This document shows positions 26,620-37,113 of a stretch of 64,000 bases of DNA, piece by piece. This stretch comes from Harmothoe impar (lineage: Eukaryota > Annelida > Polychaeta > Phyllodocida > Polynoidae): the NCBI GenBank assembly GCA_947462335.1, contig OX381718.1, positions 42,780,281 to 42,844,280 on the forward strand. Direction: 5' to 3'. Made by a program: the position numbers and the translations under genes. The notes beneath the pieces were generated by a model, which was given only the letters and a program-made list of their open reading frames with translations, did not search any database and was not told where the DNA came from. The stretch's first letter is position 1, and every line of letters starts with the position of its first letter.

Positions 26620-26762
26620 CCGTCCATCAATCCGTCCAGTTTTTGGTCAGTGTAACACAATCTGTCCATTCCGTCCATCACATATGGGCCAACATGACCA
26701 GAAAATGGACGGATTCTGTAGAAAAATGAACGGACAGAGATATCAAAAAGGTTTGATATTCC

Positions 26763-26828
26763 CATCCGTCCATTCCGTCCATCAATCCGTCCATCAATCC
26801 GTCCATCAATCCGTCTATCAATCCGTAT
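26763..26828. repeat. 12-bp tandem repeat
   Basis: About five copies of CCGTCCATCAAT, clearly related to the 13-bp array 140 bp upstream, with a short non-repetitive segment between them. Confidence 0.9.
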
Positions 26829-27275
26829 TTTTCTAGCATACACTCAGAGACAGGTTGTTACAGCCTCGTGTTACACTGAAATGCATGAGATTTTGCCACC
26901 TAATTATAACTAATCTATATTATTGCAAATTAGTGATATAAACTATGGGTGTAATATAATAGATTGATATCCCTTCTAAAGGCACTATGAAACAGTGTTG
27001 CCACCCGGTCTTTTTAAGATAAAACTGCTTAATCTAAAGTATGATGTTGTAATCTAAATATCGACACATGTTCTAGTTACTCTTTAACCCATTAGTTGCA
27101 GCACTGTGCCGAGATTGCATATAAGATCACCATGGAAACATTTGTTTGAGAGATACACAAATCCAGGCACCGTTATGGGAATGATGTCTTTTGTGTGTGC
27201 TATGGCATAATATACCCACATGTTGACTACAGATGTATAAGTGTTACGTTCCTCCTCTCGGTAATTGATATTGGT

Positions 27276-28709
27276 ATGGCACTCACGAACATGGCATGCT
27301 TACTAATGCTGTACTTGTTTTCTCTTCTACTTGTTGGAACAAGTGGTCAAACACAACCCAACATTATATTCATACTGGCGGATTCCCTAGGATACAATGG
27401 TGTTGGATATCATGACTGCACCATCAAGTCCCCTATTATTGACCAGCTGGCTTCAGAGGGGATCATCCTTGAAAACAACTATGTGACTCCTCTCTGTGGA
27501 CCTTCCCGTGCTGCGCTACTCACAGGGAGATACCCGTTCCACATAGGCTACCAGGACAGTCACCCACCCATACAGGCACCTGTCTGTCTGACCAAAGAAC
27601 ACCCCATCCTCCCTCAGGCCATGAAGGCTCTCGGCTACAACACATACATGTCGGGAAAGTGGCACTTGGGCTTCTGCAATGAGGATTGTACTCCAACTCA
27701 TCGAGGATTTGACAAGTTTTATGGTCTGCATTTTGATCCAGAACACTACTTCACGCATATGAATGGCGGTTACTATGACATTTGGGATGGTACAAAACCT
27801 GATACATGTGCATATGGCCAGTACAACGCTCATCTATTCAGGGACCATGCCTTAGAGTTCATTGATGGCCACACCTCTGAGAACTCTACAAAAGACAACC
27901 CATTTTTTCTGTACTTCAGCTTCAAAAATATAAATCGCCCTATTGGTCAGGTTCCAGATGAATATTTACAGAGACATTTGGATGAACCAAACCTTAATCG
28001 CAGAGGAATGAAAGCTATGATTAGTGCCATGGATGATATCATAGGGGACCTTGTGCAGAAACTGAAGGATAGTGACATCTTTGACAACACTATCATCATA
28101 TTCTCTGCTGATCATGGTGATTTTATTGGAGAACTCGCACCTCCTCTGCGAGGTACGGCAGGCTCTGTCTGGGAAGGAGGTGTGCGTGTACCTGGCTTTG
28201 TACACAGCCCTCTTCTAAAGAATTCTGCTGGTACTGTGACCAAGGGACTGTTCCACATCACTGACTGGTTCCCTACAATTGTATCACTTGCAGGTGGTAA
28301 TATCCCAAGGCATATAGATGGTTATGATCAGACTGACTTCATCATGAATGGGGGGCCTTCAAAACGAGAAGTTGTTCCAATACATTATACTAAAAATGAG
28401 GCCCCTGCTTTCGGAGGTAATGCACTGCGTATGGGAAAGTGGAAACTCATTAGGGCCACTGACTCTCTTCTCAATCAACCACTCACTGATCGGGTTTCAG
28501 AAAACAATATTTTACTTTTTGATCTGGAAGCGGACCCAAATGAAACTACAAATTTGGCTTGTATGAATCCCAATGTTGTGAAGGAATTAGATGAGGTTCT
28601 GCAGGGGTTTGCTAACACCACTGTTGAGGTGGATCCTAATTGGTTTGAGCATTCTCCCGATGCTAACCCTGAGCTCCGTGGTTGGGTATGGGGCCCTGGA
28701 TGGTGTTAG
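27276..28709 (+). CDS. arylsulfatase B-like secreted sulfatase, copy 1
   Basis: A single uninterrupted 477-codon frame for a type I sulfatase of the ARSB/ARSI/ARSJ type. A hydrophobic leader of about 24 residues is followed by PNIIFILADS at the N-terminus of the sulfatase fold. The formylglycine signature CGPSR has its Cys at residue 74, and GKWHLGFC gives Lys128 and His130. The metal-site block SADHGD has Asp279 and His280, and MGKWKLIR lies near the C-terminus. Such enzymes cleave sulfate esters, typically on glycosaminoglycans, in lysosome or outside the cell. Unusual: the second Asp of the conserved Asp-Asp metal pair is Ser (residue 37). The pocket His expected in the V-H-x-P block is Asn220 (NINRP). 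Start: 27276 matches the second copy; an ATG at 27291 has a stronger context, and the frame is open back to 27195. Absence of introns may mean a retroposed ancestor. It is about 92% identical to copy 2. Confidence 0.93.
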   Translation: MALTNMACLLMLYLFSLLLVGTSGQTQPNIIFILADSLGYNGVGYHDCTIKSPIIDQLASEGIILENNYVTPLCGPSRAALLTGRYPFHIGYQDSHPPIQAPVCLTKEHPILPQAMKALGYNTYMSGKWHLGFCNEDCTPTHRGFDKFYGLHFDPEHYFTHMNGGYYDIWDGTKPDTCAYGQYNAHLFRDHALEFIDGHTSENSTKDNPFFLYFSFKNINRPIGQVPDEYLQRHLDEPNLNRRGMKAMISAMDDIIGDLVQKLKDSDIFDNTIIIFSADHGDFIGELAPPLRGTAGSVWEGGVRVPGFVHSPLLKNSAGTVTKGLFHITDWFPTIVSLAGGNIPRHIDGYDQTDFIMNGGPSKREVVPIHYTKNEAPAFGGNALRMGKWKLIRATDSLLNQPLTDRVSENNILLFDLEADPNETTNLACMNPNVVKELDEVLQGFANTTVEVDPNWFEHSPDANPELRGWVWGPGWC

Positions 28710-29840
28710 TATCTTTGCATATATCTGTTAGACATAAACATTGTGTGACATGTAACCATACAAATGCCTTCTTGTAACAACAAACTCAACATATGACCAT
28801 GCAAACCTCTCTCTATGAATACATTTTGAGATCCATGGTTTAATTGTAGCCACTTCGGTAGATATGCTGCAATATGAAAGGTTAACCCTGTAAAATGTAA
28901 TTAGAAACAATGTGTGACATACCACCATACAAACCTCTCTCTGTAACCATACTAACGTTTTGACACAATCTGTGACCAGCATTTTATATAGAGAAAATAC
29001 TGAAATTTTCCTGATCTGAACATATCATAACATGAATACCATTGCTCTCTTTGTCAAGATTTTCTCTTTTCAACAAAATAATTATAATCAGATAACATTA
29101 GTGAATGGTTTTATACATCTGGAATTTTATGAGCCAACTTATAAGGGCCACCCGAGCCCACAGGAAAGTAATTTCTGAAAAAACAATGGGCCCTGCCCTA
29201 GAATTACAGGCATTTGGCTGCTGGGCCAACTCTAGTGTCTACCTCTGCTGTGACCATAAGAATGTGGCTTAGTGACCATTTAGTGGCTCCTTTTGAGCAA
29301 GTATGCTTCAATACGTAAGATAAGTGCAGAAGAACATAAAAATAATCTACATAGTTTAACATCCTATTTTACTGAGCAAGTTTTGATCAAAAGTATTCAA
29401 TAATTATGGCATTTTTGATGATTCCAAATAATAGTAAATGAGATTTACATTAATCAATTCCAAACTCTAAAGGTAACAGGTCAAAATGTGTCAGGTCAAG
29501 ATTTATGTATCATGTATTGAAACACCAATGATTGGACATTACTTAAACACTAAAAACAATAAAAATCAAAAACAAATCCTAATGTGCCTTTCTAAAACTT
29601 ATATTCTGCTTGGACAATTTGAATTAATAGACTTTCAAAATATAATTCATCACAATCATGTCAATTAGTGTACAGTGTTCATAAGTTTTAATAACAGTTC
29701 ACAGTTAGTCATTTTAAGGGCTGTATCATCCAATATTTCTCAAAAGTCTATTACAGTATTATGGAATTTTAAGAATTTAGTTTTGGGACACTAAGCTCAG
29801 TGCTGGGTGCTTATTGGTAATCATTGCATCAGGTACTTCT
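28710..29840. other. sulfatase 1 downstream region
   Basis: Non-coding sequence aligning with 35463-36640, including repeated TGTGACAT and ACCATACAAAC phrases just after the stop. It contains a shorter, stop-interrupted version of the open frame seen at 36220-36636. No clear AATAAA lies within the first 300 bases. Confidence 0.6.
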
Positions 29841-29904
29841 ATTGTCCTGGTGTACTAACCAGGAGGAACACCTGTAGAAGGACTTTGAGATGTTCATAGT
29901 TCAT
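29841..29904 (-). pseudogene. K1 relic: signal-peptide exon of a kringle gene, donor destroyed
   Basis: On the minus strand this is a 64-base ATG exon ending in phase 1, encoding a leader that starts MNYEHLK and ends VSTPGQ. It is nearly identical to the K2 first exon (39436-39499). In K2 the exon is followed by GTAAGT; here the same place reads AGAAGT. The donor GT is lost and the frame runs into TAG. No linker, kringle or PAN exons follow downstream (lower coordinates). It is a dead remnant left by a deletion in unit A. Confidence 0.85.
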
Positions 29905-31075
29905 CGTGTAGTAGATAACAGTGCGTACTCACAGTATCAGGCCCACAACGCACTGACAGTTCTAAGAACTGTGCGACAAAATGAAATCCCAAAGAAGGAG
30001 GAAATAGCAGGTATGCAGCCCAGGTAACAAAATCAAATAGGCAACCCTTGAGTGAGGACACCAATACTAGTTGGTTCTGAGGTGAAAGAAATCTTGGTTT
30101 TCTGGTCGCCTGACCCACCTTCACTCCTTCTCAGGCAACGTTGAACCTTTTTCATGTTTCTAGATTACATATCAGTTTATTTGACAATATCACTGAGGTT
30201 CCAATTGTAAAAGGAAACTGAAACCTGCCACATAATGTTAGCTATAAAACTGGGCCAACTGTAGCAGTGCTCCGAAGTTTTGGGGATTTGAGATGATTTT
30301 GTATAAGATTCTTTTTGGGGGGGATGAATTTATAGGAAATTGATATCTCTTTATAGTTTATTTGGAAGTCTAGAAGCCTGGGAGTCATGATTCAAATCAT
30401 ATCTCCTTCCTAAACTCAGTTATTATTCTTTAAATAAATGAATGAATCCAACCTACCTACCCTAATTTCAAGACCATGTTACGAAAAATACACATTTATC
30501 ATTTGGCCTTCTGCGAAAAGAATAATGATTGAGACTCCAGGGGACTCTTCAAATACTAAAAGGGATGCATAATTTATTGTGACACAACAAACTGCACCGA
30601 GCACCTGGCACTGATATTGATCAGGTAGATATACCGGGGTAGTTGCTTGAATTATCAACCGATGGGATAATTCCCTGATCTTCACTGCAGAATTCTTAGG
30701 GGGCATTATGTAACAGTCTGTACCCATTGTGATAAATGTATCAGTACTTATCTCGCCAGTACCAGATCAAGCAATGGACGCCCGCATAAGGCTTCCAGCT
30801 ACACCGGCATAGACAAGTGGAGTCTATACATTGTTCTTCTCAAGTTGGACCTGGGTCATATCACTCAAGCCCGTAGTGCACAGACTCTCTTGAATTCACC
30901 ATGTAATATATAGACAAAGGCCCACCGCTAGGTGGTATTTTGAATTTTTCTTCCCGAGGTGAGATTGAGGCCTTTGGCTTCATGGGAGATGTCCTCAGCC
31001 CTATCGAGGGATGAACGATCCAGAATGACCACCTGGAGTGGGCCTTCACCTTTATTTCATGTCATTTTCAAGTTA
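29905..31075. repeat. kringle-gene 5' flank block, copy 1
   Basis: Aligns with 39500-40720 (K2) and, more weakly, with 48.3-49.5 kb (K3), all in the same orientation, so this is ancestral upstream sequence of the minus-strand kringle genes. An open frame at 30479-30727 (-) contains a Cys-rich segment (YQCQV, CCVT) reminiscent of a PAN domain. Its differences from the 40115-40441 copy are mostly amino-acid-changing, so it is probably not coding. Confidence 0.65.
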
Positions 31076-31204
31076 AACTGCAGTTAGTAAAGCTATAAAT
31101 CAACAAGACTGACATCTGACAATGTCACAGGCCATGGAATATTGCTATATCGTGTTTGGCATGGCCATCAATTTAATTACATGAGGCATTTTCAGAGAAT
31201 AATT

Positions 31205-31815
31205 GTGAGCAGCCAAGCAGAAAGGATGGTCCCCGCGGGATTAGTTCCGATTTTAGCCACCAGGGGGCGCCACTATGGCCTAAAATGAAAGAATTAGGCT
31301 AAAAATTGCTCTTGGGTACTTTTTTCTGGAGAATTCAATAGGATTACATAAAACATTCCATTTTTGGTAAAAAGCTTCTATATTTGGAAGGTAAAAGGAA
31401 CGTTTTAAAGCCTAGATGGGTATGCTTGTTGATATGTGTTGCCATGGAAACATGATTTTTATTCCAAATAGAGGAAATTGAGACATAAATTGATAGAATG
31501 ATTTCTGAGGATTGCCATGGTGAAAACAAAATAAAATTACCATTCCTAGATTAAATTTTATGACTTAAAGAATGAAAATGTATCATAAATTTCTAATTAT
31601 CATAGATAATGCTAATTAAATAGGGATATCTTGGAAAATATGAGACATAGAGCTTATTGGGATTTTGGAAAGGGTGATGCCCACACATTTTCATGAAGCC
31701 ATTTCTCGAAAACTAGAAATAATATCTTCTAGTGTAATATATCACTGGAAAGCTTATGACATCAATTTCAAAGTTGGCTTTTTCCTCGGACTACCCTTTT
31801 CCCTTGCCTGTACAC
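31205..31815. mobile_element. 611-bp TIR transposon with AATT target duplication
   Basis: The ends GTGAGCAGCCAAGCAG (31205) and CCCTTGCCTGTACAC (ending 31815) are inverted repeats, with AATT on both flanks. It matches, in reverse orientation, the 283-bp element at 3377-3659. A diverged relative of similar length lies at 54127-54732. No transposase frame is present. It sits at the junction between duplication units A and B. Confidence 0.85.
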
Positions 31816-34028
31816 AATTATCCTCTTGAGGTCAACCAATGTAGAAGGTTAAACTTAAAATGAAGGGATTGAGATTCAGCATGAAATGAATATCAAATAT
31901 TATCCTTCTCAAAAAATCGAGATTCACCTAATGTACTTTACAAACTTAGTTGTGTATTGCGATACATACTGAAGTGATCTGTATAAGCGCCCTGGCAGTC
32001 ATTTGAGACCAGCATTTAGTGCATTAATACATTTTTTATACCATACTACCCCCGGCGCTTATTTATGACCAGCACTTATTTGAAGACCCGGCATTTAAAC
32101 AAGCCACTAAGGTGCTGGTAACCTTATTGTACCATAATGTAGCATAGAATATCAGAGTACTAAATGTTTAGCTAACAATGCTCAAAATTAACATTAGACC
32201 ATCCACCTAAGATAATAGTGCATGTATTCCTCAACATGCCACTCCCTTACTTGTTTGTGCCTATTAAAATAACATATCCATCGATTAAGTATAATTATTT
32301 GTTAGAGTCCACTTAAGATGACAATGGATGTTTAAGCTGAAAACATGACAACATGCAATCTGATGGTATTGGCTGTGTATCATCCTCGTTTGGCACTTAA
32401 GATAACAATGATTTAGACACTGCTTTTGAAAATGTTTAAAATGATAATAATGTTAACATGCAATCTGATGGCATCCTCATCTGGCCATTCCCACAGAGGT
32501 GTGTGAGCATTCCATCTCCCTCATTGTCTACCAGAGTTATCTCTCGTAATCTTACCTTGATAGTTTTGTATTCATGCATTCTCTTTTGAGGAGTTTTTAT
32601 TTCAAATCACAAGTAAATAATCGGTGGTATATGTTATGGGACACTGTATCGTATACATATCTATTTAGCATACGCTCAGAGACAAGTTGTTGCAGCGTTT
32701 TGTTAAACTCAGATGCGTGAGTCAATGTATTTATAACCTAGATTATAACTAATCGATGATATTTGTTGCAAATTAGTGATATAAACTACTGGTGTAATAT
32801 TATAGATTGATATCCCTTCTAAAGGCACTATGAAATGGTGCTGCCACCTGGTGTTTTGAAGATAATGCTGCAGAAACGTAATCTTATAATATAATGTTAT
32901 AATCTAAATAATAAGATTTTCATGTTTGAAAAATTATTGGAAGTAAGGCTACGCAAGTTTTCGTATCAACTCTCCTCTGTGAGCATTTCTACGTGTGCAT
33001 ACCTAGCACACCATATGGATATATATTTCACATGGCATTCTGTTTGGTCACTTATATCACTTGTGTTCACATCTCTTGTAAACTCAACATCCTCATTTTC
33101 TTTCTTTTTCTCTCGTTTCTTTTCACATGTCGAACACACCCATTCACATGTTCTTGTTACTCCTTCACCCATAGGACACAGCACTGTGTCAACGCTGCAT
33201 CCCTTTTGTGACCAGAACTATTTGATGAATATTCCTGAATATCAATGTTATTCAACACGCTTGTTCTAGTGTTGGAAGTCATGTACTACCCATATTTCTT
33301 ATTTATGACAACAGCTAATAAAGTATTTCCAGATAGGTCTTGAAATGGACTTTATCTTTAAAATCATTGACCTCTGGTCGCTATGGCAACCTGAAACATT
33401 CTATATGCTGTTATAAGCAATATACAGTATTTGAATTGCCAATGATGTCTCTGATGGCTATGACATAATTCCTGGCCTGAAAAACGTTCCAAAGAGAGTT
33501 TACTGATTGAAAATGGAAAAATATTGATATTATAATCAGCATCTACAGGAAAGCTTCATATAGGATGATTTCCTAGCAATTTTTCTTTTTTTTAAAGATA
33601 TTTTATATATATATCAAAGGGCATATAGTGAAGTTTACGTTTTTTTGGCTGACTTTTGGATAACCGTGATAGATCACATGTTCTTTGGTTAATTTTGCAC
33701 TATTCCTCACATATACAATGCACATTAAGAAGGATGGCATCCTTAAAACCATGAGGTGATGGGGCTTCATATATATTAGAGTTCAACCTTAGAAATCAAC
33801 CCAAGAGAGGTGTCTGGATGATCCTTTACTTCAATATAGTTGATTTTATGCCTAGAACCGTGCCAATTAACACTCTTGGGCACGTAAGGGTTAAGAGTAC
33901 CATGACAACTTTTGTTTGAGATACACATATCCAGGCACCGTTGTGGGAATGATCTTACTTGGTGGGCATAATATACCTGCACATCAAGTATAAGCATTAT
34001 GTTCCTCCTCTCAGTTATTAGTATTGGC

Positions 34029-35462
34029 ATGACACTCGAAAACATGGCACGTTTACTAATGCTGTACTTGTTTGCTCTTCTACTTGTTAGAACAAGTGGT
34101 GAAACACAACCCAACATTGTATTCATACTGGCAGATGCCCTAGGATACAACGGTGTTGGATATCATGACTGCACCATCAAGTCCCCTATTATCGACCAGC
34201 TGGCTTCAGAGGGGATCATCCTTGAAAACAACTATGTGGCTCCTCTCTGTGGACCTTCCCGTGCAGCGCTACTCACAGGGAGATACCCCTTCCACATAGG
34301 CTACCAGGACAGTCACCCACCCATACAGGCACCCGTCTGTCTGACCAAGGAACACCCCATCCTCCCTCAGGCCATGAAGGCTCTCGGCTACAACACATAC
34401 ATGTCGGGAAAGTGGCACTTGGGCTTCTGCAATGAGGATTGCACTCCAACTCATCGAGGATTTGACAAGTTTTATGGTCTGCATTTTGATACAGAAGACT
34501 ACTTCACACATATGAATGGTGGTTACTATGACCTTTGGGATGGTACAAAACCTGATACATGTGCATATGGCCAGTACAATGCTCATCTATTCAGGGACCA
34601 TGCCTTAGAGTTCATTGATGGCCACACCTCTGAGAACTCTACAAAAGACAACCCATTTTTTCTGTACTTCAGCTTCAAAAATATAAATGGCCCTATTGGT
34701 CAGGTTCCAGATGAATATTTACAGAGACATTTGGATGAACCAAACCTTCATCGCAGAGGAATGAAAGCTATGATTAGTGCCATGGATGATATCATAGGGA
34801 ACCTTGTGCAGAAACTGAAGGACAGTGACATCTTTGACAACACTATTATCATATTCTCGGCTGATCATGGTGATTTTAATGGGGACCTCACACCTCCTCT
34901 GCGAGGTACGGCAAACTCTGTCTGGGAAGGAGGTGTGCGTGTACCTGGCTTTGTACACAGCCCTCTTCTAAAGAATTCTGCTGGTACTGTAACCCATGGA
35001 CTGTTCCATATCACTGACTGGTTCCCTACAATTGTATCACTTGCAGGTGGTAATATCCCAGGGTATATAGATGGCTATGATCAGACTGACTTCATCATGT
35101 ATGGGGGACCTTCAAAACGAGAAGTAGTTCCCATACACTACACTAAAAATGACACCCCTGTTTATGGAGGTAATGCACTGCGTATGGGAAAGTGGAAACT
35201 CATTAGGACCACTGACTCTCTTCTCAATCAACCACTCACTGATTTGGTTGCAGAAAACAATATTTTACTTTTTGATCTGGAAGCGGACCCAAATGAAACT
35301 ACAAATTTGGCTTGTATGAATCCCCATGTCGTGAGGGAATTAGATGAGGTTCTGCAGGGGTTTGCTAACACCACTGTTGAGGTGCATCCTAATTGGTTTG
35401 AGCATTCTCCCGATGCTAACCCTGAGCTCCATGGTTGGGTACGGGGCCCTGGATGGTGTTAA
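34029..35462 (+). CDS. arylsulfatase B-like secreted sulfatase, copy 2
   Basis: Tandem paralogue of copy 1: again 477 codons, uninterrupted, with a leader (LLMLYLFALLLV). The formylglycine motif CGPSR has Cys74. GKWHLGFC and SADHGD are conserved. I count roughly 37 amino-acid differences from copy 1, spread along the protein. The second Asp of the metal pair is Ala here (LADALG) where copy 1 has Ser. The pocket position is again Asn220 (NINGP). Start at 34029 gives the same length as copy 1; 34044 has a better initiation context and 33999 is the longest option. Both copies keep an open frame despite many replacements, so they are probably expressed or recently were. Retained sulfatase activity is doubtful. 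Confidence 0.93.
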   Translation: MTLENMARLLMLYLFALLLVRTSGETQPNIVFILADALGYNGVGYHDCTIKSPIIDQLASEGIILENNYVAPLCGPSRAALLTGRYPFHIGYQDSHPPIQAPVCLTKEHPILPQAMKALGYNTYMSGKWHLGFCNEDCTPTHRGFDKFYGLHFDTEDYFTHMNGGYYDLWDGTKPDTCAYGQYNAHLFRDHALEFIDGHTSENSTKDNPFFLYFSFKNINGPIGQVPDEYLQRHLDEPNLHRRGMKAMISAMDDIIGNLVQKLKDSDIFDNTIIIFSADHGDFNGDLTPPLRGTANSVWEGGVRVPGFVHSPLLKNSAGTVTHGLFHITDWFPTIVSLAGGNIPGYIDGYDQTDFIMYGGPSKREVVPIHYTKNDTPVYGGNALRMGKWKLIRTTDSLLNQPLTDLVAENNILLFDLEADPNETTNLACMNPHVVRELDEVLQGFANTTVEVHPNWFEHSPDANPELHGWVRGPGWC

Positions 35463-36219
35463 TATCTATGCAGATTTGTTCAAAATTAGACATAAACATT
35501 GTGTGACATGTAACCATACAAAAGCCTTTTTGTAACAACACACTCTACATATGACCATGCAAACCTCTCTATGAATACATTTTGAGATCCATGGTCTAAT
35601 TGTAGCCACTTCAGTAGATATGCTGCAATATAAAAGGTTAACCCTGCCAAATTAGATTATAAACAATGTGTGACATGTCACCATACAAACTTCTCTCTGT
35701 AACCATGCTAACGTATTGACACAATCTGTGACCAGCATTTATAAAGACAAATTTTCCCGATTGGAACATTTTATAACATGAATTTCATAGCCCAGCCCTG
35801 GAATTACAGGCCTTTGCCTGCTGGGCCAGCTACAGTGTCTACCCCTGCTGTAACCATAGAAACAGACTCCACTGACCATTAGAACGTTCCTTAGTGACAT
35901 TTTGTTTCTAGAATTTGATCATACAGACGTCATCCAATGTTTATGGCTCCTTTTGAGCAAGTTTGCTTAAATATGTAAGATAAGCTCGTAAGAACATAAA
36001 AATAATCTACATAGTTTAACGACCAGGTTTTGATCAATAATATTCAATTTTGATGATTCCAAATAATAGTAAAAGAGATTTACATTAATCAATTCCAAAC
36101 TCTAAAGGTAAAGTTCAGGTCAAAATGTGTCAGGTCAAGATTTAATCATCATCTATTGAAACACCAATGATTGGACATTATGTAAACATTAAGAACAATG
36201 AAAATCAAAATAAATCCTA

Positions 36220-36636
36220 ATGTGCCTTTCTAAAACCTTTATTCTGCTTGGACAATCTGAATTGATAGACTTGATAGAATTTAAGAATTCATCGCAATCA
36301 TGTCCAATACTAAACAGTAAAAGTGGAAGTGGAAAAAGAAGTACCCTTGTACTAGTCTCCACACCAGATGATAGGCACATCCAACTGACATCTTATTGCC
36401 TAAAGCCTAGTAAAGGATATCCCCTGGGTGGGGAGAGCTTGCAGTCTGTCCCCCTGAGCTGTAATGATGAGTTCAACCTTCCTTTCATAAGTTGTAGTAA
36501 CAGTTCACAGTTAGTAATTTTAGGGGCTGTACCATATAATAATTCTCAAAGGTCTAATACAGTATTATGGAATTTTGATAATTTAGTTTTGGGACGCTTA
36601 GCTCAAGAGCCAAATATGGTTATTGCAGTTCCTTAG
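36220..36636 (+). CDS. unrecognised 138-codon open frame
   Basis: An open frame after sulfatase 2, rich in Ser, Asn and Leu, with segments such as STPDDRHIQLTSY and TVLWNFDNLVLGRLAQ. It reads like a protein fragment (a beta-propeller piece is possible), but I do not recognise a family. The corresponding place in unit A (29580-29790) lacks about 160 bp and has stops. It may be a decayed exon or retroposed fragment rather than a working gene, and its end lies about 230 bp from the K2 stop on the other strand. Confidence 0.25.
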   Translation: MCLSKTFILLGQSELIDLIEFKNSSQSCPILNSKSGSGKRSTLVLVSTPDDRHIQLTSYCLKPSKGYPLGGESLQSVPLSCNDEFNLPFISCSNSSQLVILGAVPYNNSQRSNTVLWNFDNLVLGRLAQEPNMVIAVP

Positions 36637-36865
36637 TTTTCTGCTATATGGTGGCCTTTTACTGTGCCCCCATCCCTATGTTGCAGTAAAAGTAGGCAGT
36701 GGTACTCCTCATCCGTCTTATACAATAAATCAAATCATGCATCTAGCCTGACAGATTTTCAGAGGGGCTAATTGCATATTCTTTGCCATTATATTATATG
36801 CAGTAGTAAATATTCGTCCCAATGAACTCCATTTAGTTTCAATTGCTCTTACATGATTGTCTGAG

Positions 36866-37113
36866 TTATTCGAACCCAGTACGACAGACTTCAAATTCCA
36901 CAGATACAGGAGCAAGTACTTGGTAATTATCTAACATCCACAGGAAGCATGTTTTACTTGTACTGTAAGTAACCGCCACACACTGTGCCTCCTTCACACA
37001 TTGGTGACCACAGTGAATGAGACTCGGGGAGGGGCCAGCAGATTTACGGCTGTACGTGAGGTTACCTCCAACCATTGTCATGTCTGTTTTACAGAATGTC
37101 AGTTCTTCATCAG
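36866..37113 (-). CDS. K2 exon 5: PAN/apple domain and stop
   Basis: Acceptor TTTCAG precedes the exon, and 82 residues are encoded in frame from phase 1. Cys-rich blocks (LIHCGHQC, CVAVTYST, KTCFLWML, FEVC) match the PAN/apple pattern. The frame ends TTC GAA TAA. Confidence 0.88.

Larger units (their letters stand above)
24755..31075. repeat. segmental duplication unit A (sulfatase plus kringle-gene relic)
   Basis: This unit aligns with unit B (31816 onward) in the same order: about 900 bp of upstream sequence, the sulfatase coding region, about 1 kb of downstream sequence, then the signal-peptide-exon block of a minus-strand kringle gene. Unit A uniquely carries a ~970-bp insertion with a minisatellite (about 25860-26833). 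It lacks the ~2.8 kb that in unit B encodes PAN, two kringles and a linker exon; the junction is near 29790. Confidence 0.85.

Noticed and set aside
26092..26843. Long repetitive open frames on both strands
   Set aside because: They are produced by the 13-bp minisatellite, which lacks stops in every frame; periodicity of the peptide mirrors the DNA repeat.
27516..27833. Minus-strand frames inside both sulfatase genes (also 34269-34586, 27966-28205, 34719-34958)
   Set aside because: Antisense shadows of a well-supported coding region, conserved only because the sense gene is duplicated.
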